32,481 nt of DNA from an uncultured Oscillospiraceae bacterium (GTDB taxonomy: Bacteria > Bacillota > Clostridia > Oscillospirales > Ruminococcaceae), in the NCBI GenBank assembly GCA_910579125.1, contig CAJTTH010000022.1, forward strand, positions 1 through 32,481. Direction: 5' to 3'. The position numbers were made by a program, and so were the translations under genes. The notes under the pieces are model-generated. The model was not told where the DNA came from. It ran no database searches and saw nothing but the letters and a program-made list of their open reading frames with translations. Shown one piece after another: positions 5,540 to 12,575 of the stretch. How positions within the stretch are numbered: the stretch's first letter is position 1; each line of letters begins with the position of its first letter.

Positions 5540-5555
5540 CCGCCCCGAAAGGCGG
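5540..5555 (+). promoter_or_regulatory. Hairpin directly before a phage-type ribosome binding site
   Basis: CCGCC and GGCGG pair around a 6-base loop and are followed by CTGAAAGGAT and the ATG of the DUF2513 remnant. The layout matches that at 4100-4117. Confidence 0.55.
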
Positions 5556-5570
5556 CTGAAAGGATAAACT

Positions 5571-5678
5571 ATGAAATTAAATACTAAATGTATTCGTGAC
5601 ATATTGATGATGATTGAAGATGTGGTTGACACCGAACATCATTTTATTCTTTCCCCTCTGCCTCAATTTGTTCTATAA
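5571..5678 (+). pseudogene. DUF2513 N-terminal remnant
   Basis: ATG 5571 follows AAAGGATAAACT. The first residues, MKLNTKCIRDILMMIEDVV, match the start of DUF2513 proteins, phage-associated and normally well over 100 residues. After about 23 residues the similarity ends and the frame stops at 35 residues, overlapping the 3' end of the convergent gene at 5644-5892. It looks like the stump left by a deletion or recombination. The assignment rests on the short N-terminal pattern only. Confidence 0.55.
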
Positions 5679-5892
5679 GCTCCAACATATCTGTGCCTTT
5701 GAACGTTATTTTGTCAAGAAGACACGACAAATTGACAACAGGCGAACAGTCGGACTTAATGTCAACGGAAATACCTTTCAATGCGCCTGTTATGTCCTTT
5801 TCGTCCAAAAACACCCTTATGGGAGAGCGTCCGTATTTTTTATACACATCGCGCCCGTATTCGATAACAAGAGAATGTGATCTGTCGTTCAT
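5644..5892 (-). CDS. Unknown prophage protein (82 aa)
   Basis: The start is taken at ATG 5892, 8 bases after GAGG. An upstream in-frame ATG (5907) has a poorer site. The sequence (HSLVIEYGRDVYKKYGRSPI, VFLDEKDITGALKGISVDIK, then LLDKITFKGTDMLELIEQIE) suggests a small beta-rich domain and no membrane segment. A TTGACA box with TATAAT 18 bases away (5944-5973, leftward) is a good promoter for it. It faces the recombinase gene divergently. Family not recognised. Confidence 0.7.
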   Translation of the reverse strand: MNDRSHSLVIEYGRDVYKKYGRSPIRVFLDEKDITGALKGISVDIKSDCSPVVNLSCLLDKITFKGTDMLELIEQIEAEGKE

Positions 5893-5943
5893 TGCATTAT
5901 ACCTCATTTCCCAACGTTTTGCGTAATGTCGTTAAGTATATTA

Positions 5944-5973
5944 TAACACCTAAATATGAGTTTTGTCAAGAGG
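5944..5973 (-). promoter_or_regulatory. Leftward promoter of the 82-aa gene
   Basis: Read leftward, TTGACA lies near 5968-5973 and TATAAT near 5944-5949, about 18 bases apart. The surrounding sequence (TTAAGTATATTATAA followed by TTTGTCAAG) resembles that of the promoter at 5110-5138, but here the spacer is not a palindrome. No clear rightward promoter for the recombinase is visible in this gap. Confidence 0.7.
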
Positions 5974-6016
5974 ATTTTTGCGATCACTTGCAAAACCACA
6001 ATAAGGAGACTATCGA

Positions 6017-7450
6017 ATGAAAACAGCAGCCTGTTACATCAGAGTATCTACAGATGACCAACTCGAATACTCCCCCGACAGCCAGCTCGAAAAGATACGC
6101 GATTTCGCCAAGCGCGGCGATATGATCCTGCCGGAGGAGTTCGTTTTCGTCGAGGACGAGGGCGTAAGCGGCAGAAAAGCCGCGAAACGGCGGGAGTTTC
6201 AACATATGATAGCGCTAGCCAAAAGCAAGCCCAAACCATTCGATGTTATTCTGGTATGGAAATTCTCGCGTTTCGCGCGCAACCGCGAAGACAGTATCGT
6301 CTACAAATCAATGCTTAGGAAACAACTAGGAATAGAGGTTATTTCCGTTAGCGAAAATATCGGCGACGACAAAATGTCCGTCATCACCGAAGCGATAATC
6401 GAAGCAATGGACGAGTACTATTCAATCAACCTTGCCGAGGAAGTCAAGCGCGGCATGACCGAAAAGGCAAGACGCGGTGAATATTGCTCCATCGCGCCGT
6501 TCGGGTATAAAATTGAAAATAAGAAGCTGGTCGTTTACCCCGAGCAAGCGGATATCATACACGAAGTATTTGTCCGCTATGTCAACGGCTGGGGGCATAA
6601 GCAGCTGGCTGTATGGCTTAATGAAATCGGCGTGACAACCAATCGCGGCGGCAAAATAGAAAACAGGACGGTCGAGTACTGGCTGAACAATCCCGTATAT
6701 CATGGGTTTACACGTTGGACTCCCACGGGAAAGACCTTCCGTGATTATCATAACCCCGACAGTATCGTTGCTAAGGGCAGCCATACACCAATCGTAGACG
6801 AGGAACTGTGGGCTCGGGCGCAGGAACGCCTTTCAGAGCAGAAACGAAAGCACATAAAGAACCGCCGCGAAAACGTTCCGACCGCATATACTCTTTCAGG
6901 AATAATCAAGTGCTCCCATTGCGGAGCAAGCCTTGCGCGTTCCCAAAGAGAATACTTGCAATGCATAAATTATTGCAAGGGGAGCTGCGATGTTTCACAT
7001 CATATTAAAATTGAGAAAATGGAGATGATGTTATACTCCGCTATCCAAAACGACCTCGAAAGCGGAAATTTCACCATAGAACGCGCAGAAACGCCCCGTA
7101 TTCGCTCCGACACGATAGACTATGCAAAGTCCATTGACAAGGCAAAACAGAAGCTGCAACGCGTTTCTGAGGCATATCAGCGCGGTATAGACACCATAGA
7201 CGAATACAAGGAAAATAAAGCTCGTATACTCGCGGAGATCGCTGCGCTCGAAAAAAGCGCAAAGACCGAACTTCCCGAAATTACCCCCGAAGAACGGAGT
7301 GCATTTGCTGAAAAACATCTGAAAACTCTCGATCGGCTCAAATCCGCAAATGTTACCGAGTGTGAAAAAAACGGGCTCTTAAAGGAATTTATCAAGTCCG
7401 CAACGTTCCATAAGACCGATAACAGCGTTTCGGTCATATATTTATTCTAG
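6017..7450 (+). CDS. Large serine recombinase (integrase)
   Basis: The product is 477 residues, a usual length for large serine integrases. Residues 1-150 are the resolvase-type catalytic domain: ACYIRVSTDDQ with the nucleophile Ser11, then EDEGVSGRKAAKRREFQHMI and VWKFSRFARNREDS. Residues ~165-290 form the recombinase DNA-binding domain (APFGYKIENKKLVVYPEQAD, NPVYHGFTRW). A zinc ribbon begins near residue 298 (IKCSHCGASL, later cysteines in LQCINYCKGSCD). Residues ~365-430 look like the coiled coil that controls directionality. ATG 6017 follows AAGGAG. The gene ends about 13 bases before the truncated cotJC frame, as expected for an integrase next to its attachment site. The directionality factor was not identified. 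Confidence 0.97.
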   Translation: MKTAACYIRVSTDDQLEYSPDSQLEKIRDFAKRGDMILPEEFVFVEDEGVSGRKAAKRREFQHMIALAKSKPKPFDVILVWKFSRFARNREDSIVYKSMLRKQLGIEVISVSENIGDDKMSVITEAIIEAMDEYYSINLAEEVKRGMTEKARRGEYCSIAPFGYKIENKKLVVYPEQADIIHEVFVRYVNGWGHKQLAVWLNEIGVTTNRGGKIENRTVEYWLNNPVYHGFTRWTPTGKTFRDYHNPDSIVAKGSHTPIVDEELWARAQERLSEQKRKHIKNRRENVPTAYTLSGIIKCSHCGASLARSQREYLQCINYCKGSCDVSHHIKIEKMEMMLYSAIQNDLESGNFTIERAETPRIRSDTIDYAKSIDKAKQKLQRVSEAYQRGIDTIDEYKENKARILAEIAALEKSAKTELPEITPEERSAFAEKHLKTLDRLKSANVTECEKNGLLKEFIKSATFHKTDNSVSVIYLF

Positions 7451-7475
7451 GGTTTATAACTTTTTGGAGTACGGC
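7451..7475. other. Probable attachment site junction (attR or attL)
   Basis: The recombinase stop (7448-7450) is followed within a few bases by a frame that joins CotJC at its YGGPDGEL motif, about 28 residues into a normal CotJC. The exact crossover cannot be placed because the other junction is outside the window. Confidence 0.6.
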
Positions 7476-7955
7476 GGACCCGACGGCGAACTTTCCGCAT
7501 CGCTGCGCTACCTGTCACAGCGCTTCACGATGCCCGATAACAAGGGCAAGGCGCTTCTGACGGACATTGGTACGGAAGAACTCGCGCACCTTGAGATCGT
7601 CGGCAGCATAGTCGGCCAGCTTACCGACGGCGAGGGTGCAAGGAGCTTCGACAAATACGGAAAAGGCGACTATTATGTTGACCACGGCAACGGAGTTTAC
7701 GCGGCAAACGCTATGGGCGTACCGTTTACGGCAGCTTACTTCCAGGTAAAGGCTGACCCGATCGCCGATCTCGTTGAAAACCTTGCCGCCGAACAAAAAG
7801 CGCGCGCGACTTATGACAACATTCTCCGACTGAGCGACGACCCCGACGTAAACGAGGTCATCAAATTCCTCCGCGAGCGCGAGGTAGTTCACTTTCAGCG
7901 ATTCGGCGAGCTGCTCAACATCTATCAGGAGCAGATCGAAAACTGCGCAAAGTAA
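7464..7955 (+). CDS. cotJC: Manganese catalase / spore coat protein CotJC, N-terminus missing (interrupted gene)
   Basis: The frame encodes YGGPDGELSASLRYLSQRF, TDIGTEELAHLE, VPFTAAYFQVKADPIADL, AAEQKARATY and FLREREVVHFQRF, the conserved CotJC/Mn-catalase series. By comparison with family members I know, about 28 N-terminal residues are absent. The ATG and its upstream region must lie beyond the element. The start given (TTG 7464) is only the first possible codon and has no convincing ribosome binding site. All probable dimanganese ligands are retained: Glu9, Glu39, His42, Glu110 and His143 of this fragment. CotJC is a spore coat protein. Excision of the element would be expected to restore the gene, so it may be silent in vegetative cells or until excision. 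Confidence 0.88.
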   Translation: MEYGGPDGELSASLRYLSQRFTMPDNKGKALLTDIGTEELAHLEIVGSIVGQLTDGEGARSFDKYGKGDYYVDHGNGVYAANAMGVPFTAAYFQVKADPIADLVENLAAEQKARATYDNILRLSDDPDVNEVIKFLREREVVHFQRFGELLNIYQEQIENCAK

Positions 7956-7975
7956 CGGCGAACGTTCAGCAAATA

Positions 7976-8002
7976 AAATGCCGGGCATATCACCCGGCAT
8001 TT
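7976..8002 (+). terminator. Terminator after cotJC
   Basis: AAATGCCGGG and CCCGGCATTT form a perfect 10-base stem around a 7-base loop, followed by a T-rich stretch. Confidence 0.8.
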
Positions 8003-8072
8003 CATTCATAAATCTCCGGACGGGCTAATAATATATAAGTACAAGCATAACAGACCCGAAAGGACGATAATT

Positions 8073-9782
8073 ATGACTGAAAAACGATATATCAAAAACA
8101 CCGCGATACTTTTCGCGGCAATGGCGATAACCAAAATAGTTGGCGCGCTGTTCAAGATACCGCTTGCGAATTTGCTCGGCGGCACGGGAATGGGCTACTT
8201 CTCAACGGCATACGGACTGTACTCGCCGATATTCGCGCTCACGGCGGCGGGAGTTCCCACCGTAATAATGCGCACGACCGCCCGAAGCGTCGCCTCGGGC
8301 AACAAGCCGCACGCCGTGGCGGTTCGCAAATACGCGCTGCTCATATTTTCGGTCATCGGTTTGCTGGGAACGCTCGCGGTGGCTGTTTTTGCCGTGCCAT
8401 TCGCGAAGTATATCGCGTGTTCGCCGCAGAGCACTCTTGCGGTGATCTGTATCTCCCCCGCCGTAATGCTCTGCTGCGCCGCGTCGGTACTGCGCGGATA
8501 CCGCGAGGGGCTGTCGGACGTAATGCCCTCGGCGGCGGCTTCTATAGCCGAGGCGGTCTCCCGTGCGGTTTTCGGGCTGGGGATATCCTACGCAGTGATT
8601 TTTTACGCGAAAAGCGCGTTCTACAACGGCAAAAGCGTATTCGGCGTTGACACGTCGACCGTCGAGCAGGCGTACTCCGCCGCGCTTCCCTACGCCGCCG
8701 CGGGAGCGATACTCGCGGTAAGCATAAGCGAACTTTTCGGCTTAATAACACTTATCCTCAACGAACGAAAAACTCGCAACCGCGAACCGTTGCCGCCGCG
8801 CTGCACCTACTGCCGCCGAAGGATATGCGTTCAGCTTTTAAAGGAGACCGCGCCGATCGCCGCATCCGCGCTAGTGATGAACTGCGTTTCATTCGTCGAT
8901 CTGCTGACCGTAACGCGTACTCTTACCGTCTCGGCGGCGGATAATCCCGAGTTCTTCAACAGAGTTTTCGGCGGCATATACTCCGCGTGCGGCGGTCTGG
9001 AGGGCTTGCCGAACTTTATGTACGGGAGCTACACGGGCATCGCGATGTCGTTGTTTATGCTTATTCCGTCGTTTGCGGGAATGACCGAAAAGACCGCCGC
9101 GCCCGAAGTTGCAGCCGCGTGGGAGCGAGGAGATATGAAAACCCTGTCGGATAAAATATCGTTACAGCTTCGTGCGGGAGCACTCATAGCCTGCCCCGCC
9201 TGTTTCGGAGCGGCGGCGCTCGCCAAGCCCGTTCTCTCAATGCTTTACAAATCCAGAGCCGCCGAGGTCTCCGTCTGCCTGAATTCGTTTATAATTCTTT
9301 GTCTGGGCGGACTGTTTATGGTAATGTCGTCGGCGATCTTCGGTATCTTTCAGTCGATAAACAAAGCGCATATCCCGCTTATTCTCATGATCGGCTCTGT
9401 TCTGATAAAGCTGCTGCTTAATCCGATATTGATCTCGGTGACGAGGTTAAATATCGCGGGCGCGGCATTGTCGAGCGTTATCGGCTACATTTTTATGACC
9501 GTCGGCGGAACGGTCGCTTTGCGGAAATATCTCCCCGAAAAAATCAACATTTTAAAGGCAGTGATTCCCCCTCTTGTATGTGGAGTCGGCTGCGGATTTG
9601 CAGCTTTTCTTACTCACATGATGCTCGGCGAAACGGTAGGCTCTGCCACAAACGTGATTATTTCAACAATTACGGGTGCTTTTGTTTATGCAATTTTACT
9701 GATTTTGTCGGGTGTTTTTCGTACAAGTGGCATAATAAAGCAGAAAAATGTTAAAAAATTCAAAAAACCCCTTGCAAAATAG
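8073..9782 (+). CDS. spoVB: SpoVB-like polysaccharide transporter (MOP flippase)
   Basis: The product is 569 residues with about 14 hydrophobic segments. It has the N-terminal MATE/MOP pattern (AMAITKIVGALFKIPLANLL followed by GGTGMGYFSTAYGLYSP) and the ALSSVIGY segment typical of SpoVB/MurJ relatives. These proteins flip lipid-linked sugars across the membrane, and SpoVB acts in spore cortex synthesis. The position directly before mazG matches the yabM-yabN order of Bacillus, so it could equally be called a YabM homologue. ATG 8073 follows AAAGGACG. The gene ends in a lysine-rich cytoplasmic tail that overlaps the mazG promoter region. Confidence 0.85.
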   Translation: MTEKRYIKNTAILFAAMAITKIVGALFKIPLANLLGGTGMGYFSTAYGLYSPIFALTAAGVPTVIMRTTARSVASGNKPHAVAVRKYALLIFSVIGLLGTLAVAVFAVPFAKYIACSPQSTLAVICISPAVMLCCAASVLRGYREGLSDVMPSAAASIAEAVSRAVFGLGISYAVIFYAKSAFYNGKSVFGVDTSTVEQAYSAALPYAAAGAILAVSISELFGLITLILNERKTRNREPLPPRCTYCRRRICVQLLKETAPIAASALVMNCVSFVDLLTVTRTLTVSAADNPEFFNRVFGGIYSACGGLEGLPNFMYGSYTGIAMSLFMLIPSFAGMTEKTAAPEVAAAWERGDMKTLSDKISLQLRAGALIACPACFGAAALAKPVLSMLYKSRAAEVSVCLNSFIILCLGGLFMVMSSAIFGIFQSINKAHIPLILMIGSVLIKLLLNPILISVTRLNIAGAALSSVIGYIFMTVGGTVALRKYLPEKINILKAVIPPLVCGVGCGFAAFLTHMMLGETVGSATNVIISTITGAFVYAILLILSGVFRTSGIIKQKNVKKFKKPLAK

Positions 9783-9800
9783 CGCGAAATAGGGTAATAT
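9772..9800 (+). promoter_or_regulatory. mazG promoter
   Basis: TTGCAA (9772-9777) and TAATAT (9795-9800) are 17 bases apart, overlapping the end of the spoVB-like gene. The 18 bases AATTCAAAAAACCCCTTG (9757-9774) recur exactly before the L10 leader promoter. Confidence 0.65.
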
Positions 9801-9838
9801 AGTAAGGCAGATTGTTTTTTGAAAGGGGTTTGAGGGTA

Positions 9839-10633
9839 TTGGATTTCGAGTTTAAGGAACGTTACGGTATTGGCGACCTCTTGCAAATAATGAAAATTCT
9901 TCGCTCGGAAAACGGCTGCCCGTGGGATAAGGTGCAGACGCACGAAAGCATTCGCACCGATCTTATCGAGGAGGCATACGAGGTCTGCGAGGGCATTGAC
10001 GCGAACAGCCCCGAAATGCTCCGCGAGGAGCTGGGCGATCTGCTTATGCAAGTGGTTTTCCATTCGCAGATAGAGACCGAACAGGGAAATTTCGACTTTG
10101 ACGATGTTTGCAACGACATCTGCCAAAAGCTGGTTTACAGGCACCCGCACGTTTTCGGCACGGTGAAAGCCGATACGGAGGACGAGGTTCTGAAAAACTG
10201 GGACGAGCTTAAAAAGAAGAGCAAGCATCAGGAGACGTCGACCGAAACGCTCGAGAGCGTACCAAAGACGTTACCCGCGCTGCTCAGAGGCGAGAAGATA
10301 TGCAAGCGCGCTGCAAGGGCGGGACTTCCCATAGACAGCGCCGAGGATTGCGTTTCACGGATAAAGCAAGGTCTTGATGCGCTGAAATGCGGCAATTACG
10401 AACAAAATATTGCGCAAAATCAACAGATACTCGGCAATATACTGTTAAGTTTTTGTAATTTAGACAGAATTTTGAAGATTGATGGTGAAAAAGCCTTGAC
10501 ATATTCGACAAATCGGTTTATAATGGGATTTAGAACTATCGAAAATGAGATCGTCCGGAACGGCGGTTCTACGGACAAGCTATCGGACGAGGAGTTGAAA
10601 GGCTTGGCAGACAAGGTTTTTAGCGGTCTATGA
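9839..10633 (+). CDS. mazG: MazG nucleoside triphosphate pyrophosphohydrolase
   Basis: It has two MazG-type regions. The first (residues ~8-110) includes SENGCPWDKVQTHESIRTDL, LIEEAYEVCEGID and REELGDLLMQVVFHSQ, whose acidic residues bind magnesium, and the YRHPHVFG motif. The second is weaker and C-terminal. The enzyme hydrolyses NTPs to NMPs and pyrophosphate and cleans up non-canonical nucleotides. The start is taken as TTG 9839, about 10 bases after AAAGGGG; TTG 9812 is an alternative. It corresponds to yabN without the fused methyltransferase-like domain seen in Bacillus YabN. The hup promoter lies inside its 3' end. Confidence 0.92.
   Translation: MDFEFKERYGIGDLLQIMKILRSENGCPWDKVQTHESIRTDLIEEAYEVCEGIDANSPEMLREELGDLLMQVVFHSQIETEQGNFDFDDVCNDICQKLVYRHPHVFGTVKADTEDEVLKNWDELKKKSKHQETSTETLESVPKTLPALLRGEKICKRAARAGLPIDSAEDCVSRIKQGLDALKCGNYEQNIAQNQQILGNILLSFCNLDRILKIDGEKALTYSTNRFIMGFRTIENEIVRNGGSTDKLSDEELKGLADKVFSGL
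10496..10524 (+). promoter_or_regulatory. hup promoter inside mazG
   Basis: TTGACA (10496-10501) and TATAAT (10519-10524) are perfect boxes 17 bases apart, within the mazG coding region. The ~150-base leader runs through the mazG 3' end. It explains how an abundant protein such as HU can be expressed above its upstream neighbour. Confidence 0.85.
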
Positions 10634-10671
10634 CCGTTAGATATATAGAATTTTTTGGAGGTTTTAACAAA

Positions 10672-10953
10672 ATGACAAAGGCAGAATTAGTAGCAGCAGT
10701 AGCAGAAAAGGCTGAACTCAGCAAGAAGGATACCGAGAAGGCTATTGCAGCCGTTATCTCTACGATTACCGATACTCTTGCTTCCGGCGAGTCCATTCAG
10801 CTTGTCGGCTTTGGTACTTTTGAGGTTCGCGAGCGCGCGGCAAGAACGGGTATCAATCCCCAGACCAAGAAGAAGATCAAGATCGAAGCGACCAAGGTTC
10901 CCGCTTTCAAGGCAGGCAGAGGTCTTAAGGATGCCGTTACAGGCAAGAAGTAA
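10672..10953 (+). CDS. hup: HU-family DNA-binding protein
   Basis: The product is 93 residues from ATG 10672, preceded by TTGGAGGT; the longer frame from 10630 has no such site. It reads MTKAELVAAVAEKAELSKKD, then IQLVGFGTFEVRERAARTG and NPQTKKKIKI, with the DNA-binding arm (RTGINPQTKK) and the PAFKAGRGLKDAV end, all standard for HU. It is a nucleoid protein that bends and compacts DNA. It sits between mazG and rqcP, an order common in clostridia, has its own promoter, and is followed by a terminator. Confidence 0.97.
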   Translation: MTKAELVAAVAEKAELSKKDTEKAIAAVISTITDTLASGESIQLVGFGTFEVRERAARTGINPQTKKKIKIEATKVPAFKAGRGLKDAVTGKK

Positions 10954-10983
10954 TTTTAACTTATAAAGTTACTGTAAGCGAAC

Positions 10984-11010
10984 AGCGGCGGGGTTGTCCT
11001 GCCGCTTTTT
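10984..11010 (+). terminator. Terminator after hup
   Basis: AGCGGC and GCCGCT pair and are followed by TTTTT. The ribosome binding site of rqcP begins about ten bases later, so rqcP probably depends on read-through or its own weak promoter. Confidence 0.8.
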
Positions 11011-11026
11011 GTTATCGGAGGAAAAT

Positions 11027-11263
11027 ATGAGACTGGATAAATATTTAAAGGTTTCGCGGCTGATAAAGCGCAGAACGGTCGCGAACGAAGCGTGTGACGC
11101 GGAAAAGGTGATAGTCAACGGCAAGCCCGCGCGCGCCTCCTATGAGGTAAAGGCGGGCGATATAATCGAGATTGTTATTGGAAAGCCGCTGAAGGTGCGC
11201 GTGCTGGACGTTAAGGAATTCACCAAAAAAGAGGACGCCGCGGCACTGTACGAAGTCGTCTGA
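11027..11263 (+). CDS. rqcP: RqcP / S4-domain RNA-binding protein
   Basis: The product is 78 residues from ATG 11027, which follows TCGGAGGA. It is a single S4 domain (MRLDKYLKVSRLIKRRTVAN, VIVNGKPARASYEVKAGDII, EI) plus a short tail. In Bacillus the equivalent (YabO, renamed RqcP) binds the 50S subunit with RqcH during rescue of stalled ribosomes. The position before yabP supports this assignment over other Hsp15-like proteins. Confidence 0.9.
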   Translation: MRLDKYLKVSRLIKRRTVANEACDAEKVIVNGKPARASYEVKAGDIIEIVIGKPLKVRVLDVKEFTKKEDAAALYEVV

Positions 11264-11269
11264 AAACCC

Positions 11270-11299
11270 GTCATATTTCCCTTCCCCGCCGAATATATT
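11270..11299 (+). promoter_or_regulatory. Possible sigma-E (mother cell) promoter of yabP
   Basis: GTCATATT (11270-11277) and AATATATT (11292-11299) are separated by 14 bases, close to the sigma-E pattern (ATATT, about 14 bases, CATACAAT-like). The +1 would fall about 25 bases before the yabP start. The -10 match is only partial. Confidence 0.45.
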
Positions 11300-11329
11300 A
11301 TTAAAAAAAGACAGGCAGGAGGGTTTATT

Positions 11330-11602
11330 ATGCAAAAGGTAACAACGGCTGTTCCTCACAATATCATTATGGAAAACAGGAAGAACCTGCGGATCTCGGG
11401 CGTCAAGGACATCGACAGCTTCACGGAAAGCAGGATAGTCCTCAGCACCGTAATGGGCGAGCTGATAATAAAGGGCGACGATCTGCACGTCATAACGCTC
11501 GAGGCTGAAAGCGGCGATTTCTCGATGACGGGCTGCGTAAACTCGATATCGTACAACCGCCACAGCGTTCTCGACGGGCCGGTGAAAAAGCTGTTCAGAT
11601 GA
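11330..11602 (+). CDS. yabP: Sporulation protein YabP
   Basis: The product is 90 residues. NIIMENRKNLRISGVKDIDS, LSTVMGELIIKGDDLHVITL and a C-terminal half ending in SYNRHSVLDGPVKKLFR are typical of YabP, a small protein required for spore cortex formation in the mother cell. ATG 11330 follows GGAGGG. It lies 20 bases before yabQ, as in other spore formers, and a possible sigma-E promoter is upstream. Confidence 0.93.
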   Translation: MQKVTTAVPHNIIMENRKNLRISGVKDIDSFTESRIVLSTVMGELIIKGDDLHVITLEAESGDFSMTGCVNSISYNRHSVLDGPVKKLFR

Positions 11603-11621
11603 TATTCCGGAGGAATGAAAA

Positions 11622-12164
11622 ATGACCTATTCGATTTCCGATTGCTTTATGATCGCGTTAGCGGTGGGATTTGCTTTCGGGCTTGTGTATGAGGTTCTGC
11701 GTATCGTGCGGCTTATTCTGCGGTTTAAAGCTGCGGTTTTCCTGTGCGACGTGGTATTCTTCATACTGTCGGCGTTTGCGGTTTTCAGACTGTCCGAATC
11801 GCTGGGGAGTTATGTGCGGATATACACCGTTCTCGGTTTCGGAGCGGGAGTTTTCGCGTATATCGTCACCATAGGCAGACTGCTCAACCTTGCCGAAAGC
11901 GCGGCTTCGCTCGCGTGGCGAAAAACTATCGGCAGACTGCTGCGTAATATCGGCAAGGGTTCACAAAAGTTGTTTGGCACAATTATACAGAAATCAAGAG
12001 CAGGATTTGTGAATATATCCAAACATTGGAAGAACGTTCAGGAAAATCGTTCCAAATGCTTGCAATCCAAGCCTAAGATGTTGTATAATAAGAAAAGGTC
12101 AGAAAAAATCGGGGAGGGTGAAGAAGTTCATGTCATTGTGGCAAAAATCACAAGAAGCTCGTGA
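11622..12164 (+). CDS. yabQ: Spore cortex protein YabQ
   Basis: The product is 180 residues. The first ~90 contain three hydrophobic segments (MIALAVGFAFGLVYEVLRIV, FLCDVVFFILSAFAVFRL, VLGFGAGVFAYIVTIGRLL); the cytoplasmic tail is basic. The pattern and the position between yabP and divIC identify YabQ, a membrane protein needed for cortex synthesis. ATG 11622 follows CCGGAGGA. Its last ~12 codons overlap the start of divIC in another frame. Confidence 0.9.
   Translation: MTYSISDCFMIALAVGFAFGLVYEVLRIVRLILRFKAAVFLCDVVFFILSAFAVFRLSESLGSYVRIYTVLGFGAGVFAYIVTIGRLLNLAESAASLAWRKTIGRLLRNIGKGSQKLFGTIIQKSRAGFVNISKHWKNVQENRSKCLQSKPKMLYNKKRSEKIGEGEEVHVIVAKITRSS
12060..12089 (+). promoter_or_regulatory. 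Possible vegetative promoter for divIC inside yabQ
   Basis: TTGCAA (12060-12065) and TATAAT (12084-12089) are 18 bases apart, 40 bases before the divIC start. It would uncouple a division gene from the sporulation genes upstream. Confidence 0.6.
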
Positions 12165-12450
12165 AAATAAAAAACGGCATGGACTTGTTCGCTTTCTGGT
12201 CGGAGCGGCTGTTTTCGTTGTTGCCGTTTACGTCGCTTATTCGATAATTTCTGATAATATCGCTATCAAGAACGATATGGAGCGTTACAATCAGCTTGTT
12301 GCCGAAACAAACGCGATTGAGGCAAAAAACGAACAGATTAACGGATATCTGCAAAACGACGAAAATCTGGATGATTACATCACGGAAATCGCCCGTGACA
12401 AGCTTGACTACGCAAACGCCGACGAAAGGATCTACTATGTAGTTCCGTAA
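12130..12450 (+). CDS. divIC: Cell division protein DivIC/FtsB family
   Basis: The product is 106 residues from ATG 12130; a GTG at 12118 would sit on the GGGAGG site. A basic cytoplasmic tail leads to one membrane helix (LVRFLVGAAVFVVAVYVAYS) and an extracellular coiled coil (NDMERYNQLVAETNAIEAKN), ending in DDYITEIARDKLDYANADER, the usual DivIC signature. It acts in the FtsL-DivIB-DivIC complex at the septum. It overlaps yabQ and is followed by a terminator. Confidence 0.92.
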   Translation: MSLWQKSQEARENKKRHGLVRFLVGAAVFVVAVYVAYSIISDNIAIKNDMERYNQLVAETNAIEAKNEQINGYLQNDENLDDYITEIARDKLDYANADERIYYVVP

Positions 12451-12475
12451 ATGTTTCGGAAAACATTGGATTTTA

Positions 12476-12500
12476 AGGCAGTCAGAGGGCTGCCTTTTTT
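12476..12500 (+). terminator. Terminator after divIC
   Basis: AGGCAG and CTGCCT pair around an 8-base loop and are followed by TTTTT. Confidence 0.85.
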
Positions 12501-12509
12501 ATTTTGTGC

Positions 12510-12538
12510 TTGATTTTTTTTTGCAGTTGTGTTATAAT
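12510..12538 (+). promoter_or_regulatory. cls promoter
   Basis: TTGATT (12510-12515) and TATAAT (12533-12538) are 17 bases apart, between the divIC terminator and the cardiolipin synthase start. Confidence 0.85.
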
Positions 12539-12575
12539 ACTTTTTGTAGAATTTAAACAAAACAGGTGACAAAAA

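Larger units (their letters stand above)
1..7463. mobile_element. Right-hand part of a prophage-like element integrated in cotJC
   Basis: The region holds a lysogeny switch with divergent promoters, an antirepressor, several XRE regulators, a DUF739-type protein, many tiny unknown genes and a large serine recombinase at its right end. It is visibly more AT-rich than the DNA to the right. The right boundary is placed where the recombinase ORF stops and an N-terminally truncated manganese catalase reading frame begins. The left end is outside the window, so size and completeness are unknown. No structural, packaging or lysis genes are visible here, so a defective phage or another integrative element cannot be excluded. 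Confidence 0.85.

Noticed and set aside
5535..5560. Intrinsic terminator after the XRE gene
   Set aside because: The stem is followed by a ribosome binding site rather than a T-run, so termination is doubtful; listed as a leader hairpin instead.
5893..6016. Sigma-E type promoter for the recombinase
   Set aside because: A GTATATT-like sequence exists, but no matching -10 element lies at the right distance; only the leftward promoter is convincing.
9686..10228. 180-residue leftward frame across the spoVB/mazG junction
   Set aside because: It crosses two conserved rightward genes and the mazG promoter, and has no recognisable motif.
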